64,000 nucleotides of DNA, from NCBI RefSeq assembly GCF_002858765.1, contig NZ_PJRP01000001.1:877366-941365 (forward strand), written 5' to 3'. This stretch comes from Cupriavidus pauculus. GTDB lineage: Bacteria; Pseudomonadota; Gammaproteobacteria; Burkholderiales; Burkholderiaceae. The notes below the pieces were generated by a model that did no database searches, was not told the DNA's origin, and was given only the letters and a program-made list of their open reading frames with translations. Positions within the stretch are counted from its first letter, which is position 1. The number at the start of each line of letters is the position of its first letter. The translations under genes were made by a program, and so were the position numbers. Shown one piece after another: positions 16,483 to 24,877 of the stretch.

Positions 16483-17643
16483 TCAGCTCGCCGGCTTGCC
16501 GGCTTCGGCGGCATCCATGGCCTGGTCGCTCTGGTGCAGCAGCGCGGCCACGAGGTCGGATTGCGTGACCATGCCCACCACGCGCTTGCGCTCGTCCAGC
16601 ACCGGTACGTGGTGCAGGCCGCCGTCGGAAAACGCCTGGCTCAGGTTGACGATAGGCTGGTCGGCGCTCGTGGTGATCACGGCCCGGGTCATCAGGTCTC
16701 GCACCGCACCATTCACGCGGCGAGAATTCGCGCGATAGGCACGGAAAAAGTCGCTTTGCGTCAGGATGCCCAGCAGGCGCCGCTGGCGGTCCACCACGGG
16801 CAGGGCCTTGATGTGATGCCGCGTCATCAGCGCAGCGGCATCGGCGGCCAGTTGGCCCGGACGCACCGACACCACGTCGCGCGACATGATGTCGCCGCAA
16901 AGCACCTCGCCAAAGCGACGCGAATGGGCGCGCAGCTCGGCGGCCACCAGGATGGCCTCGAGATCGTCTTCTTCGATGTCCAGGAATTCGCCGCGTGCCG
17001 CCAGCACCGCATCGAGGTCGGCCCGCGTGAAGCCCACCCGCTTGCTGGGCGGCACGTCCTTGGTGTGATGCTGCGCCGCCGGCTCGGGCGGACGATGGGG
17101 GTATCGGCGCCGCGTGAAGTTGTTGAACGCCAGCGCGGTGAGCAGCAGCAACATCGAGTTGACGGCCACCGGAATCACCACAAAGCCGAATCCCAGCGCC
17201 TGCACGGCAGGCCCACCGAACACGGCGGTTACCGCCACCGCGCCACTGGGCGGGTGGACGCAGCGCAACTGGAACATCAGCGCGATGGCGCCGGCCACCG
17301 CCACGCCGGCGGCCAGGCCGGGGTCCGGTATCCATTTGGCGCAGGCCACGCCCACGGTGGCGGCCACCATATTGCCGCCGATGATCGACCACGGCTGTGC
17401 AAGTGGACTGGACGACACGCCGAACAGCAGCACGGCCGAGGCGCCCATCGGGGCGATGAACCAGGGGTTGAAGCCCTGCAGGAACTGGCGGCAGATCCAT
17501 TCGGTCAGCGCCAGGCCAATCAGGGCGCCCAGGCAACTCTTGAGCCGCTCGAGCCGGTTGGCGGCGATCGGCATGGGGACGAATGTGCGCAGCCAGGCAC
17601 GGGCCTCGGCGACGGAAGAGGTCGGGTCGAATGCAGCAGGCAT
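16483..17643 (-). CDS. HPP-family membrane protein with tandem CBS domains
   Basis: 386 residues from ATG 17643 (in-frame ATGs at 17688 and 17715 are alternatives; none has a clear Shine-Dalgarno). Residues about 30-180 form the HPP domain of four helices with FIAPMGASAVLLFGVSSSPLAQPW and the eponymous FQLRCVHPPSGAVAVTAVFGG. Residues about 240-375 are two CBS repeats (IMSRDVVSVRPGQL... and LMTRAVITTSADQP...), usually adenosyl-nucleotide sensors. A plant HPP protein carries nitrite; bacterial roles are unclear. The gene is divergent from a ClC-type channel that also carries CBS domains. Confidence 0.85.
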   Translation of the reverse strand: MPAAFDPTSSVAEARAWLRTFVPMPIAANRLERLKSCLGALIGLALTEWICRQFLQGFNPWFIAPMGASAVLLFGVSSSPLAQPWSIIGGNMVAATVGVACAKWIPDPGLAAGVAVAGAIALMFQLRCVHPPSGAVAVTAVFGGPAVQALGFGFVVIPVAVNSMLLLLTALAFNNFTRRRYPHRPPEPAAQHHTKDVPPSKRVGFTRADLDAVLAARGEFLDIEEDDLEAILVAAELRAHSRRFGEVLCGDIMSRDVVSVRPGQLAADAAALMTRHHIKALPVVDRQRRLLGILTQSDFFRAYRANSRRVNGAVRDLMTRAVITTSADQPIVNLSQAFSDGGLHHVPVLDERKRVVGMVTQSDLVAALLHQSDQAMDAAEAGKPAS

Positions 17644-17799
17644 CGAAAGCGGGGGCGGCTTTTGAGGGTTGGGGGCAACACGGCGCATTGGCCGGGAGGG
17701 GGCGTCGTGGCGCATTGGCCGAGCCGGCAATGTATCACAGCATGATATATTGCGCAGGCTGTACCTCCGCATCATCCCAGCCGCCCCCGGCTTTCGTCC

Positions 17800-19620
17800 A
17801 TGTCAAATCATTCCGCATCGCACCATTCCGTCAAGCGCGACTACGCCGTCAATGGCCGCCTGCCCATGCTGGCAGGCATCGCGCTGGTCATTGGCGGCAT
17901 CAGTACCGGCGCAGCATTTGTGCTGGTCAACCTGATCCGTTTTTTCACCAACCTGTTCTTTTTCCAGACCCTGTCACTCGTGGAGCGCTCGCCGGCGCAC
18001 CACGCGCTGGGGCCGTGGGTCATTGCCGTGCCGGCGCTGGGTGGGCTGATCGTCGGCCTGATGGCGCGTTACGGCAGCGACAAGATCCGCGGCCACGGCA
18101 TCCCGGAGGCCATCGAGGCCGTGCTGTTCGGCAAGAGCAAGATGTCGCCGAAGGTGGCGGTGCTCAAGCCGCTGTCGTCGGGCATCGTGATCGGTAGCGG
18201 CGGGCCGTTCGGCGCCGAAGGGCCGATCATCATGACGGGCGGCTCGATTGCGTCGCTGCTGGCGCAATACCTGCACCTGACTGCCGCCGAGCGCAAGACG
18301 CTGCTGGTCGCCGGTGCCTGCGCGGGCATGACGGCCATCTTCGGCACGCCCGTGGCGGCGGTGCTGCTGGCCATCGAGCTGCTGCTGTTCGAGCTGCGTC
18401 CGCGCAGCCTGCTGCCGGTGGCGCTGGCCTGTGCGGTGGCGGGTTTCCTGCGGCCGTTCCTGTTCGATGCCGGTCCGCTGTTCCCGCTGCAGACGGCGGC
18501 GGCCGGCACCGTGGCACTGGGCTCGTGCGTGCTGGCCGGGTTGCTGTGCGGCGTGCTGGGCGCGGTCCTGACGCTGGCGCTGTATCGCACCGAGGACGCT
18601 TTCAGCAAGCTGCGCCTGCACTGGATGTGGTGGCCGGCCATCGGTGGCCTGGTGGTGGGCCTCGGCGGTTACTTCGAGCCTCGTGCGCTCGGCGTGGGCT
18701 ACGACGTGATTGGCGATCTGCTCAACAACCGGCTGGCCATCGAGGTGGCCGTGGCGCTGCTGGCCGTCAAGGCGGTGATCTGGATTGCCGCGCTGGGCTC
18801 CGGCACGTCGGGCGGGGTGCTCGCACCGCTGCTGATGTTGGGCGCCGGCCTAGGCGTGGTGCTGGGGCCGTTTCTGCCGGGCGGATCGCCGGGGCTGTGG
18901 GCGCTGGTCTGCATGGCGGGCGTGCTGGGCAGTGTGCTGGGCGCGCCGCTGACTGCCATCGTGTTCGCGTTTGGCCTGACGCATGACAGCGAGGCCCTGC
19001 TGCCGTTGCTGCTGACCACGGCCGTGGCCTACGGCTTCTCGGTGCTGACGATGAAGCGCGGCATCATGACCGAGAAGATCGCGCGCCGTGGCCTGCACAT
19101 CTACCGCGAATACGGCGTCGACCCGCTGGAGCGTTCGCACGTGGAAGACCTGATGACACGCGACGTGGTGACGATCGATGCCGCCATGCCGGTGTCCACT
19201 GCCCTGGAGCGCCACTTTGGCAGCCATGCCGCGCATCGTGCCTATCCGGTGGTGGCCGATGGGCGGGTGCTTGGCACGCTGCATCGCTCGGCCATCACGG
19301 CGGCCCATGCGGGCGACGACGCCGGCCTGAGCTGCGGCGACCTGATTGCTGTCGGGCAGGGCGCCGGCATCGATAAAAGTACCGAAAAAGGCACGCTCAC
19401 CGTGTTGCTGCCGTCGCAGACGGGCCGCGCGGCGGCCGGACAGATGGCGGCGTTGAGCGTGGCGCGCATGCCGGTGGTGGAGAATCTGGCCACCATGCGG
19501 CTGGTCGGCATTGTGTCGCTGCGCGACCTGCTGGCACCCAGCGAGCACGCGCTGCACGAGGAAACGCACCGCGAGCGGCTGCGGGGTCCGGCGCAGGCAC
19601 CGGTGCGCCAGAGTTCTTGA
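17800..19620 (+). CDS. ClC-type chloride channel/antiporter with C-terminal CBS domains
   Basis: 606 residues. The ClC selectivity motifs are present in order: GHGIPEAIEA, GSGGPFGAEGPIIM with the gating Glu, and GGVLAPLLMLGAGLGVVLG. About ten hydrophobic segments occupy residues 20-420. A CBS pair follows (LMTRDVVTIDAAMP, and VARMPVVENLATMRLVGIVSLRDLL at the end), possibly binding nucleotides. It carries chloride or a similar anion across the inner membrane, perhaps coupled to protons. Starting at ATG 17800, 157 bases from the divergent HPP gene; shared regulation is plausible. Confidence 0.88.
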   Translation: MSNHSASHHSVKRDYAVNGRLPMLAGIALVIGGISTGAAFVLVNLIRFFTNLFFFQTLSLVERSPAHHALGPWVIAVPALGGLIVGLMARYGSDKIRGHGIPEAIEAVLFGKSKMSPKVAVLKPLSSGIVIGSGGPFGAEGPIIMTGGSIASLLAQYLHLTAAERKTLLVAGACAGMTAIFGTPVAAVLLAIELLLFELRPRSLLPVALACAVAGFLRPFLFDAGPLFPLQTAAAGTVALGSCVLAGLLCGVLGAVLTLALYRTEDAFSKLRLHWMWWPAIGGLVVGLGGYFEPRALGVGYDVIGDLLNNRLAIEVAVALLAVKAVIWIAALGSGTSGGVLAPLLMLGAGLGVVLGPFLPGGSPGLWALVCMAGVLGSVLGAPLTAIVFAFGLTHDSEALLPLLLTTAVAYGFSVLTMKRGIMTEKIARRGLHIYREYGVDPLERSHVEDLMTRDVVTIDAAMPVSTALERHFGSHAAHRAYPVVADGRVLGTLHRSAITAAHAGDDAGLSCGDLIAVGQGAGIDKSTEKGTLTVLLPSQTGRAAAGQMAALSVARMPVVENLATMRLVGIVSLRDLLAPSEHALHEETHRERLRGPAQAPVRQSS

Positions 19621-19674
19621 TGCCCGCTTCCTAGCGTAAATGCTAAGGGCTATGTCGCGCTACAGCATGAAGCG

Positions 19675-20097
19675 CTATAGCTTGTAGCTCGACAGCAGGA
19701 TGCTGGTCTCGGTGGCCGAAATGCCATCGACCAGCCGGATCCGGTCGAGCGTACGGTCGAACTGCTCCAGCGTATCGGCGCGCAGTTCGGCAATGATGTC
19801 CCAGCGGCCGTTGGTCGTATGCAGCGTCTGCACGTTGGGATCGCCCCGCAGCGCCTGCAGCACCTGGCGCGCCTTGTTGCCCTCCACGGCCACCGTCATC
19901 CAGGCGCGGATGCGGTGCGGTTCGGCCTCCGGCTTGAGCCGCACCGTATAGCCGACGATCTGGCCTTCCTTCTCCAGTTTCTCGATCCGGTTCTGCACCG
20001 TGGCGCGTGACACGCGCAGTGCGCGGGCCAGCGCCGTCACCGGCGTGCGGGCGTTGTCGCGCAGCAGGCCCAGCAGTTGACGATCGGTCGCATCCAT
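19675..20097 (-). CDS. Lrp/AsnC-family transcriptional regulator
   Basis: 140 residues from ATG 20097, preceded by GGAGAAG at a good distance. The N-terminal HTH (DATDRQLLGLLRDNARTPVTALARAL then VSRATVQNRIEKLEKEGQI) is followed by the RAM/AsnC ligand-binding domain (MTVAVEGNKARQVLQALRG, TTNGRWDIIAELRADT). Members form octamers and respond to amino acids. It is divergent from an arginine-deiminase-superfamily hydrolase and an ornithine-cyclodeaminase-like gene, so arginine, a methylated arginine, citrulline or ornithine is the likely effector. Two dyads lie in the shared intergenic region. Confidence 0.9.
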   Translation of the reverse strand: MDATDRQLLGLLRDNARTPVTALARALRVSRATVQNRIEKLEKEGQIVGYTVRLKPEAEPHRIRAWMTVAVEGNKARQVLQALRGDPNVQTLHTTNGRWDIIAELRADTLEQFDRTLDRIRLVDGISATETSILLSSYKL

Positions 20098-20125
20098 TGC
20101 GGCTTCTCCAGCAGTACGTGGCAGA

Positions 20126-20170
20126 TTGCCAGCCATTACTGGCAAATTGTCAAATGTACATAGCAATTTG
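20126..20170. promoter_or_regulatory. Two palindromes between divergent Lrp-type regulator and its putative targets
   Basis: TTGCCAG-N6-CTGGCAA at 20126-20132/20139-20145 and CAAATTG-N14-CAATTTG at 20143-20149/20164-20170. Both have perfect 7-bp arms and overlap by 3 bases, in an AT-rich island. Lrp/AsnC proteins bind such degenerate dyads in phased arrays, so these are probable binding sites for the adjacent regulator. Confidence 0.6.
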
Positions 20171-20278
20171 TCCAGTTTGTTAACTATTCGTTGGCACGGG
20201 CGGGCAGGAAAATGCACTCACGACATCGCCATGCCCTTGGCGGTCCCTGAATGCAGGCCATAAAAGAGGAGAGCCCCC

Positions 20279-21157
20279 GTGACCAACGACCCGACCATTC
20301 TTCTGGTTGCCCCGACGTTCTACGACGTGTCCTACAGCATTAATCCATGGATGGACCCGACGGCGTGGGCCCGTGACCCCGGCGGCATGCATCGGCGCGC
20401 GCTGGCGTCGTTCGATGCCCTGCACGATGCGTTGGGCCGCGCCGGGTTTGCCGTGGAAGTGGTGCAGGGCGCGGCGGGCCAGCCTGACATGGTGTTCCCC
20501 GCCAACGCGGCAGTGGTGCTCGATGGCAAGGCGGTGCTGGCGCGGTTTCGCTACCCGGAACGGCGCGGCGAAGAGCAGCCTTTCGCGTCGATCTTCGACG
20601 ACCTGCGAGCGCGCGGCCTGGTCGACACGGTGGCGCTGCTGCCCGAGGGCTGCTTCCAGGAAGGGGCGGGCGATTGCATCTGGGACGCGCGGCGCGGCCA
20701 TTTCTGGGCCGGCTTCGGCCCACGCTCGTCGCGCGAGGCTGCCGACGCCATGGCGCGCGCGTTCGATCGGGAGGTCGTGGCGCTGGAACTGGCCACCGCG
20801 CAGAGCTATCACCTCGACGTGTGCTTCTGTCCGCTCTCGGGCGGCGAAGTGCTGTACTACCCGCCGGCCTTTACCGAAAACGCGCTGCGGATGCTGCGCG
20901 CACGCGTACCGGTGGCCCAGCGCATCGAGGCCACCGAGGACGACCTGCGCCACTTCAGCGTCAACGCGGTCAATCTCGACGAGCACGTGGTGATGACCCG
21001 CACCACATCGCATTTACGCCATGAATTGGGTCGACGCGGATATCGGCTGCACGAGGTGGACCTGACGCCGTACATGCTGTCGGGCGGCGGCGCGTACTGC
21101 ATGACCCTGCGGCTCGACCGCACCAGCACGCCCGTGCGGCGTGCAGCTGCGGCATGA
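20279..21157 (+). CDS. Dimethylargininase / arginine-deiminase-superfamily hydrolase
   Basis: 292 residues from GTG 20279, preceded by AAAAGAGGAGAG. The guanidine-modifying fold is shown by DMVFPANAAVVLDGK, FQEGAGDCIW, the catalytic His178 with Asp180 in SYHLDVCFCPL, and the C-terminal nucleophile Cys274 in SGGGAYCMTLRL. These enzymes hydrolyse dimethylarginine to citrulline plus methylamine, or related substrates. The next gene is an ornithine-cyclodeaminase homologue, so a short catabolic route from a modified arginine is likely. Exact substrate cannot be read from sequence. Confidence 0.85.
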   Translation: MTNDPTILLVAPTFYDVSYSINPWMDPTAWARDPGGMHRRALASFDALHDALGRAGFAVEVVQGAAGQPDMVFPANAAVVLDGKAVLARFRYPERRGEEQPFASIFDDLRARGLVDTVALLPEGCFQEGAGDCIWDARRGHFWAGFGPRSSREAADAMARAFDREVVALELATAQSYHLDVCFCPLSGGEVLYYPPAFTENALRMLRARVPVAQRIEATEDDLRHFSVNAVNLDEHVVMTRTTSHLRHELGRRGYRLHEVDLTPYMLSGGGAYCMTLRLDRTSTPVRRAAAA

Positions 21158-21169
21158 AGGAGATCCGCC

Positions 21170-22291
21170 ATGGGAACGAACACGGAACTGACCCGGGAAG
21201 CGAACGTGCTGACGCGCTTTCTCGATGCGGGCGATGTCGCCGCACTGGTACGCGGTGTCGGCGTGCGGCAGGCCATCGTGCAGGTGGCTGGCTGCGTGCG
21301 CGAGGATTTCTTGCGCTGGCACGAATTTGAGAAATCCGCGAGGCTGGCGAGCCACTCGGCAGTGGGCGTCATCGAGTTGATGCCTGTTAGTGACGGCAAT
21401 CGATTTGCCTACAAGTACGTCAACGGGCATCCGCGCAATGCGCAGTTCGCGCTGCCCACGGTCATGGCGTGCGGCATGCTGGCCGATGTGCAGACCGGCT
21501 TTCCGCTGTTGCTGGCGGATCTGACCCTTGCCACGGCGCTGCGTACCGCGGCCACGTCGGCCCTGGCCGCGCAGGCCATGGCCCGACCCGGCGCACGCAC
21601 CATGGCGCTGATCGGCAACGGCGCGCAGGCCGAGTTCCAGTCGCTGGCGTTCCATGCGATGGCGGGCATCACGACCATCCGGGCCTTCGATGTCGATGCC
21701 TCGGCCACGGCACGGTTGGCGCGCAATCTGGCGAAAGTGCGAGGCCTGGAGATTGTGCCGGTACGATCGGTGCGCGATGCGCTGTCGGGTGCCGACATTG
21801 TGACCACCGTCACGGCCGACAAGACGCGGGCGACCATCCTCACGCCTGAGATGGTGCAACCGGGTATGCATCTGAACGCCGTGGGGGGGGACTGTCCGGG
21901 CAAGACCGAGTTGCACGTCGATATCCTGCGTGGCGCGCGGCTTGTGGTGGAATATGCGCCCCAGTCGCGCATTGAAGGCGAGATCCAGCAATGGCCCGAG
22001 GCGCCGGTCAGCGAGTTGTGGGAAGTGTTGGCGGGCACGGCACCCGGCCGCGCCGGTGCCGACGAAGTGACTGTCTTCGATTCGGTCGGCTTTGCGCTGG
22101 AGGATTATTCGGCGCTGCGGTGGTTGCATGCGACGGCGTGTGCCCGCGATGCCGGGCGCTACGTGGAACTGGTTGCAATGCCCCCCGACCCGCGTGACCT
22201 CTATGGCTGGATGATGCAGGCCAATGCCGAGGCGGTTACGCCGCGTGCCTGCGAATCGACCACGGCCGCCGAGACGACCGAATCCACCTGA
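21170..22291 (+). CDS. Ornithine cyclodeaminase family protein
   Basis: 373 residues, starting 12 bases after the hydrolase, with AGGAG before the ATG. A Rossmann fold near residue 150 (TMALIGNGAQAEFQ) binds NAD(H). FAYKYVNGHPRNA, MHLNAVGGDCPGKTEL and VTVFDSVGFALEDYSAL are mu-crystallin/OCD family signatures. True cyclodeaminases convert ornithine to proline plus ammonia; relatives are reductases. Paired with the dimethylargininase-like gene, it would handle the amino acid released downstream. Controlled presumably by the divergent Lrp-type regulator. Confidence 0.87.
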   Translation: MGTNTELTREANVLTRFLDAGDVAALVRGVGVRQAIVQVAGCVREDFLRWHEFEKSARLASHSAVGVIELMPVSDGNRFAYKYVNGHPRNAQFALPTVMACGMLADVQTGFPLLLADLTLATALRTAATSALAAQAMARPGARTMALIGNGAQAEFQSLAFHAMAGITTIRAFDVDASATARLARNLAKVRGLEIVPVRSVRDALSGADIVTTVTADKTRATILTPEMVQPGMHLNAVGGDCPGKTELHVDILRGARLVVEYAPQSRIEGEIQQWPEAPVSELWEVLAGTAPGRAGADEVTVFDSVGFALEDYSALRWLHATACARDAGRYVELVAMPPDPRDLYGWMMQANAEAVTPRACESTTAAETTEST

Positions 22292-22313
22292 CGCGACATC
22301 ACAAAAAAGCGGC

Positions 22314-22344
22314 AAAAAAACGGCCCGGATTTGCGTCCGGGCCG
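22314..22344 (-). terminator. Rho-independent terminator of the HTH regulator gene
   Basis: On the minus strand, CGGCCCGGA pairs with TCCGGGCCG (22336-22344 with 22321-22329) around a 6-base loop, followed by seven T (22320 to 22314). It ends the transcript of the gene at 22370-22969. On the plus strand the A-tract precedes the hairpin, but it may also slow transcripts from the OCD gene. Confidence 0.88.
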
Positions 22345-22369
22345 TTGCACGTCGAACATTTACGGAACC

Positions 22370-22969
22370 TTAAGCGCCCGCGCGGCCCATCATCAGCTGG
22401 GCACGCAGGAAGCCCTTGATTTCCTCGAGCGATGGCGTCTTCAGGAACACCATGATGCCCCATTGCTGCAGGGCGTCAGCCACGCCGTCGTAGGCCTGGC
22501 GGTTGGTGATGACCGCGAAGATCATGCGCTGCCGCGAGAAGAAATTTTGCAATTTCTCGATCGTGGCAGATTCCGTATCGTTGAGTTCCTCCACGTAGTA
22601 GAGCACCACGCGAGGCCGCGAATCGACCGACGTAATGAGCGTATCCACCACGTCCTCCAGCACCTGGGTCTTCAGCGGCAGCGACCATTTGCCCAGCTGG
22701 GCGCTGATGCGTTGCGCTTCGGTATGGTTAGGGTGGAACACCACGAGATCGAGATTGTGCTCGACGCCGACATCCGGCATGGCGCGGTTTGCCAGCAAGC
22801 GGTGCACGGTTTCCTTGTGGATGCGCCTGTGGCCACCGTTGGTTTTCCAGGCGCCAAGTTCTCCGCGTTCCACCATTTTCTGAACGGTGCCCAGCGATAC
22901 GTTGAGAAGTTTTGCAGCGGTTCGCGTGCTGTAGTACGGCTTTTCAGCCAGTTCTGGATCCAGTTTCAT
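22370..22969 (-). CDS. Excisionase/MerR-type HTH protein with C-terminal receiver-like domain
   Basis: 199 residues from ATG 22969. The N-terminal 55 residues are a winged HTH of the excisionase type (YYSTRTAAKLLNVSLGTVQKMVERGEL, then WKTNGGHRRI). The C-terminal 120 residues have an alternating beta/alpha pattern (NLDLVVFHPN, RPRVVLYYVEEL, QRMIFAVITN, WGIMVFLKTPSLEEIKGFL) like a CheY fold but without a clear phospho-acceptor Asp, so it is a pseudo-receiver. It may be a DNA-binding regulator with protein or ligand input. The target is unknown; the gene is monocistronic with its own terminator. Confidence 0.7.
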   Translation of the reverse strand: MKLDPELAEKPYYSTRTAAKLLNVSLGTVQKMVERGELGAWKTNGGHRRIHKETVHRLLANRAMPDVGVEHNLDLVVFHPNHTEAQRISAQLGKWSLPLKTQVLEDVVDTLITSVDSRPRVVLYYVEELNDTESATIEKLQNFFSRQRMIFAVITNRQAYDGVADALQQWGIMVFLKTPSLEEIKGFLRAQLMMGRAGA

Positions 22970-23500
22970 CCAATCACCCGTAGTGTCTATCAGCAGCACA
23001 GCACGACAGGCGTGCTGCACGGGCGTCCTCGGACACGCCACGTCGGCCCTATGACCGGGCTGCTGTTTTTACTGACCCTGATGCGTTCGACCCGCTCCCC
23101 GGCCGGTCTTTGTTGCTTTGTTCGTGTTGACGTAGCAACGGCTTCAGGTAGCCGTGCCCGCCTGCTGCTATGGCAATCTTTCGTCGCCTGGTCGGCCATC
23201 GCGCGATGCTTGTGGCGTCGCCCGAATGCCGGATGCCAATAGTATGGCTTCAAGATGATTCGTTGCTACAGGGAAAGCAATGATTGGCGTCACACTTTTG
23301 TTGTTTAACGAACATCGTTGCAATTCGGTAGACAGCGATAGACAAACGGGATGACGCTCAACATTTATGCCGCAGACGTCGCGTACAGGATCACAGACTG
23401 CGCATGAGGCATGGGGGTTCCCAGGTTATATACATTTGACACATTTGCACCCCTGTCGTTTGCGCCCGGTAGGTGCCGAGTTTGCTGCCCGGTTCGGCAC
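22970..23500. other. 531-bp intergenic region without a recognisable gene
   Basis: It separates the HTH regulator start from the dctD stop. The only structure noticed is a GTTGCT/AGCAAC hairpin near 23112-23145 and an ATTTG-ACAC-ATTTG tandem near 23434. The regulator's promoter must lie at the left end. No RNA gene or ORF with a start signal was found. Confidence 0.4.
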
Positions 23501-24877
23501 TCAGTTCGGCGCGCCGGCGGACAGGCCGTACTTGCGCACCTTGTCGAACAACGTGGTCTTGGCCACGCCCAGGGCCTCGCTGGCACGCGTCAGGTTGCCG
23601 GCATGACGCCGCAAGGCATCGGCGATCAGCGCGCGCTCGAACTGCTCCACGGCCTGTGGCAGCGGCAACGCCTCGGGCGCGGCGCCGCCCTGCGCGGGAT
23701 CACAGCCCAGTCCAAGCGCATGGCGTTCGGCCAGGTTGCGCAATTCGCGTACGTTGCCGGGCCAAGGGTAGGCCACCAGTGCCGCCAGTTCCGCGGGCGT
23801 GGGGGGGATGGCCTCGCGCTCGAAGCGCAACGCCGCCTGCGCCAGAAAATGCTCGAACAGCAGCGGCACGTCCTCGCGGCGTTCGCGCAGCGGCGGCAGT
23901 TCGAGCGTGACCACGTTCAGGCGGTAGTAAAGATCGGCGCGGAATTGACTGGCCTCGGCCAGCGCGCGCAGGTCGGCCTTGGTGGCCGCCACCACGCGCG
24001 TGTTGACGGGCACCGGCTGGTTTGACCCCAGCCGCTCCACCACGCGCTCCTGCAGCACGCGCAGCAGCTTGATCTGCATCGGCATCGGCATGCTCTCGAT
24101 CTCGTCGAGGAACAGCGTGCCACCTTCGGCGTGCTCGATCTTGCCGATGCGGCGCTTGGCCGCCCCGGTGAAGGCACCGGCCTCGTGGCCGAAGATTTCC
24201 GACTCGAACAGCTGTTCGGGCAGGCCGCCACAGTTGATCGGCACGAAATGCCTGGTGCGGCGGCCGCTGGCTTCGTGCAGGCAGCGCGCCACCAGTTCCT
24301 TGCCGGTGCCGGTTTCGCCGTGGATCAGCACGTTGGCTGCCGTGTCGCCAATGCCGGCGATCATCTGGCGCAACCGCTCGATGGCCGGCGAATGGCCAAT
24401 CAGCCGCGCGGCCAGGCCCTCGCGGCCCGCCAGGCGTGCGCGCAGGTCGGCCACTTCCAGGGCCAGCCGGCGTTTGTCCAGCGCGCGGCGGCAAGTGGCC
24501 ACGAGCCGTTCCGGCGAAAACGGCTTTTCAAGAAAATCGTAGGCGCCTTGTTTCATTGCCTGCACCGCCAGCGAGACGTCGCCATGGCCGGTAATCATGA
24601 TCACGGGCAATGTCGCATCGCGCGCGCCGAGTTCGCGCAGCAGGGCCATGCCATCGGCGCCGGGCAGGTGGATGTCGCTGACGACGATGCCGGCAAAACC
24701 GGCCTCCACCTCGCGCAACGCGGCTTCGGCGCTGCCCACCGCGCGCGTGGCGATGCCTTCGAGCCTGAGCGCCTGCTCGCAGCCCAGCCGCACGTCGGCG
24801 TCGTCCTCGACGACCAGCACCGTCATCCCGGCGGGCGCGCCGGCCGCTTCGATGACTTCGATCGGTTCAGCCGACAT
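23501..24877 (-). CDS. dctD: C4-dicarboxylate response regulator DctD (NtrC family)
   Basis: 458 residues. The receiver domain (about 18-135) has the acidic pair VEDDAD, phospho-acceptor Asp68 in VVSDIHLP, and the conserved Lys in FLEKPFSP. The AAA+ domain shows Walker A GETGTGKE, the sigma-54 contact loop GAFTGA, Walker B LFLDEIESMP, and GNVRELRN. The C-terminal Fis-type HTH is NLTRASEALGVAKTTLFDKVRKYGL. It activates sigma-54 promoters such as the one found upstream of dctA at 28439-28453. Its start overlaps the end of dctB by 11 bases. Confidence 0.92.
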   Translation of the reverse strand: MSAEPIEVIEAAGAPAGMTVLVVEDDADVRLGCEQALRLEGIATRAVGSAEAALREVEAGFAGIVVSDIHLPGADGMALLRELGARDATLPVIMITGHGDVSLAVQAMKQGAYDFLEKPFSPERLVATCRRALDKRRLALEVADLRARLAGREGLAARLIGHSPAIERLRQMIAGIGDTAANVLIHGETGTGKELVARCLHEASGRRTRHFVPINCGGLPEQLFESEIFGHEAGAFTGAAKRRIGKIEHAEGGTLFLDEIESMPMPMQIKLLRVLQERVVERLGSNQPVPVNTRVVAATKADLRALAEASQFRADLYYRLNVVTLELPPLRERREDVPLLFEHFLAQAALRFEREAIPPTPAELAALVAYPWPGNVRELRNLAERHALGLGCDPAQGGAAPEALPLPQAVEQFERALIADALRRHAGNLTRASEALGVAKTTLFDKVRKYGLSAGAPN

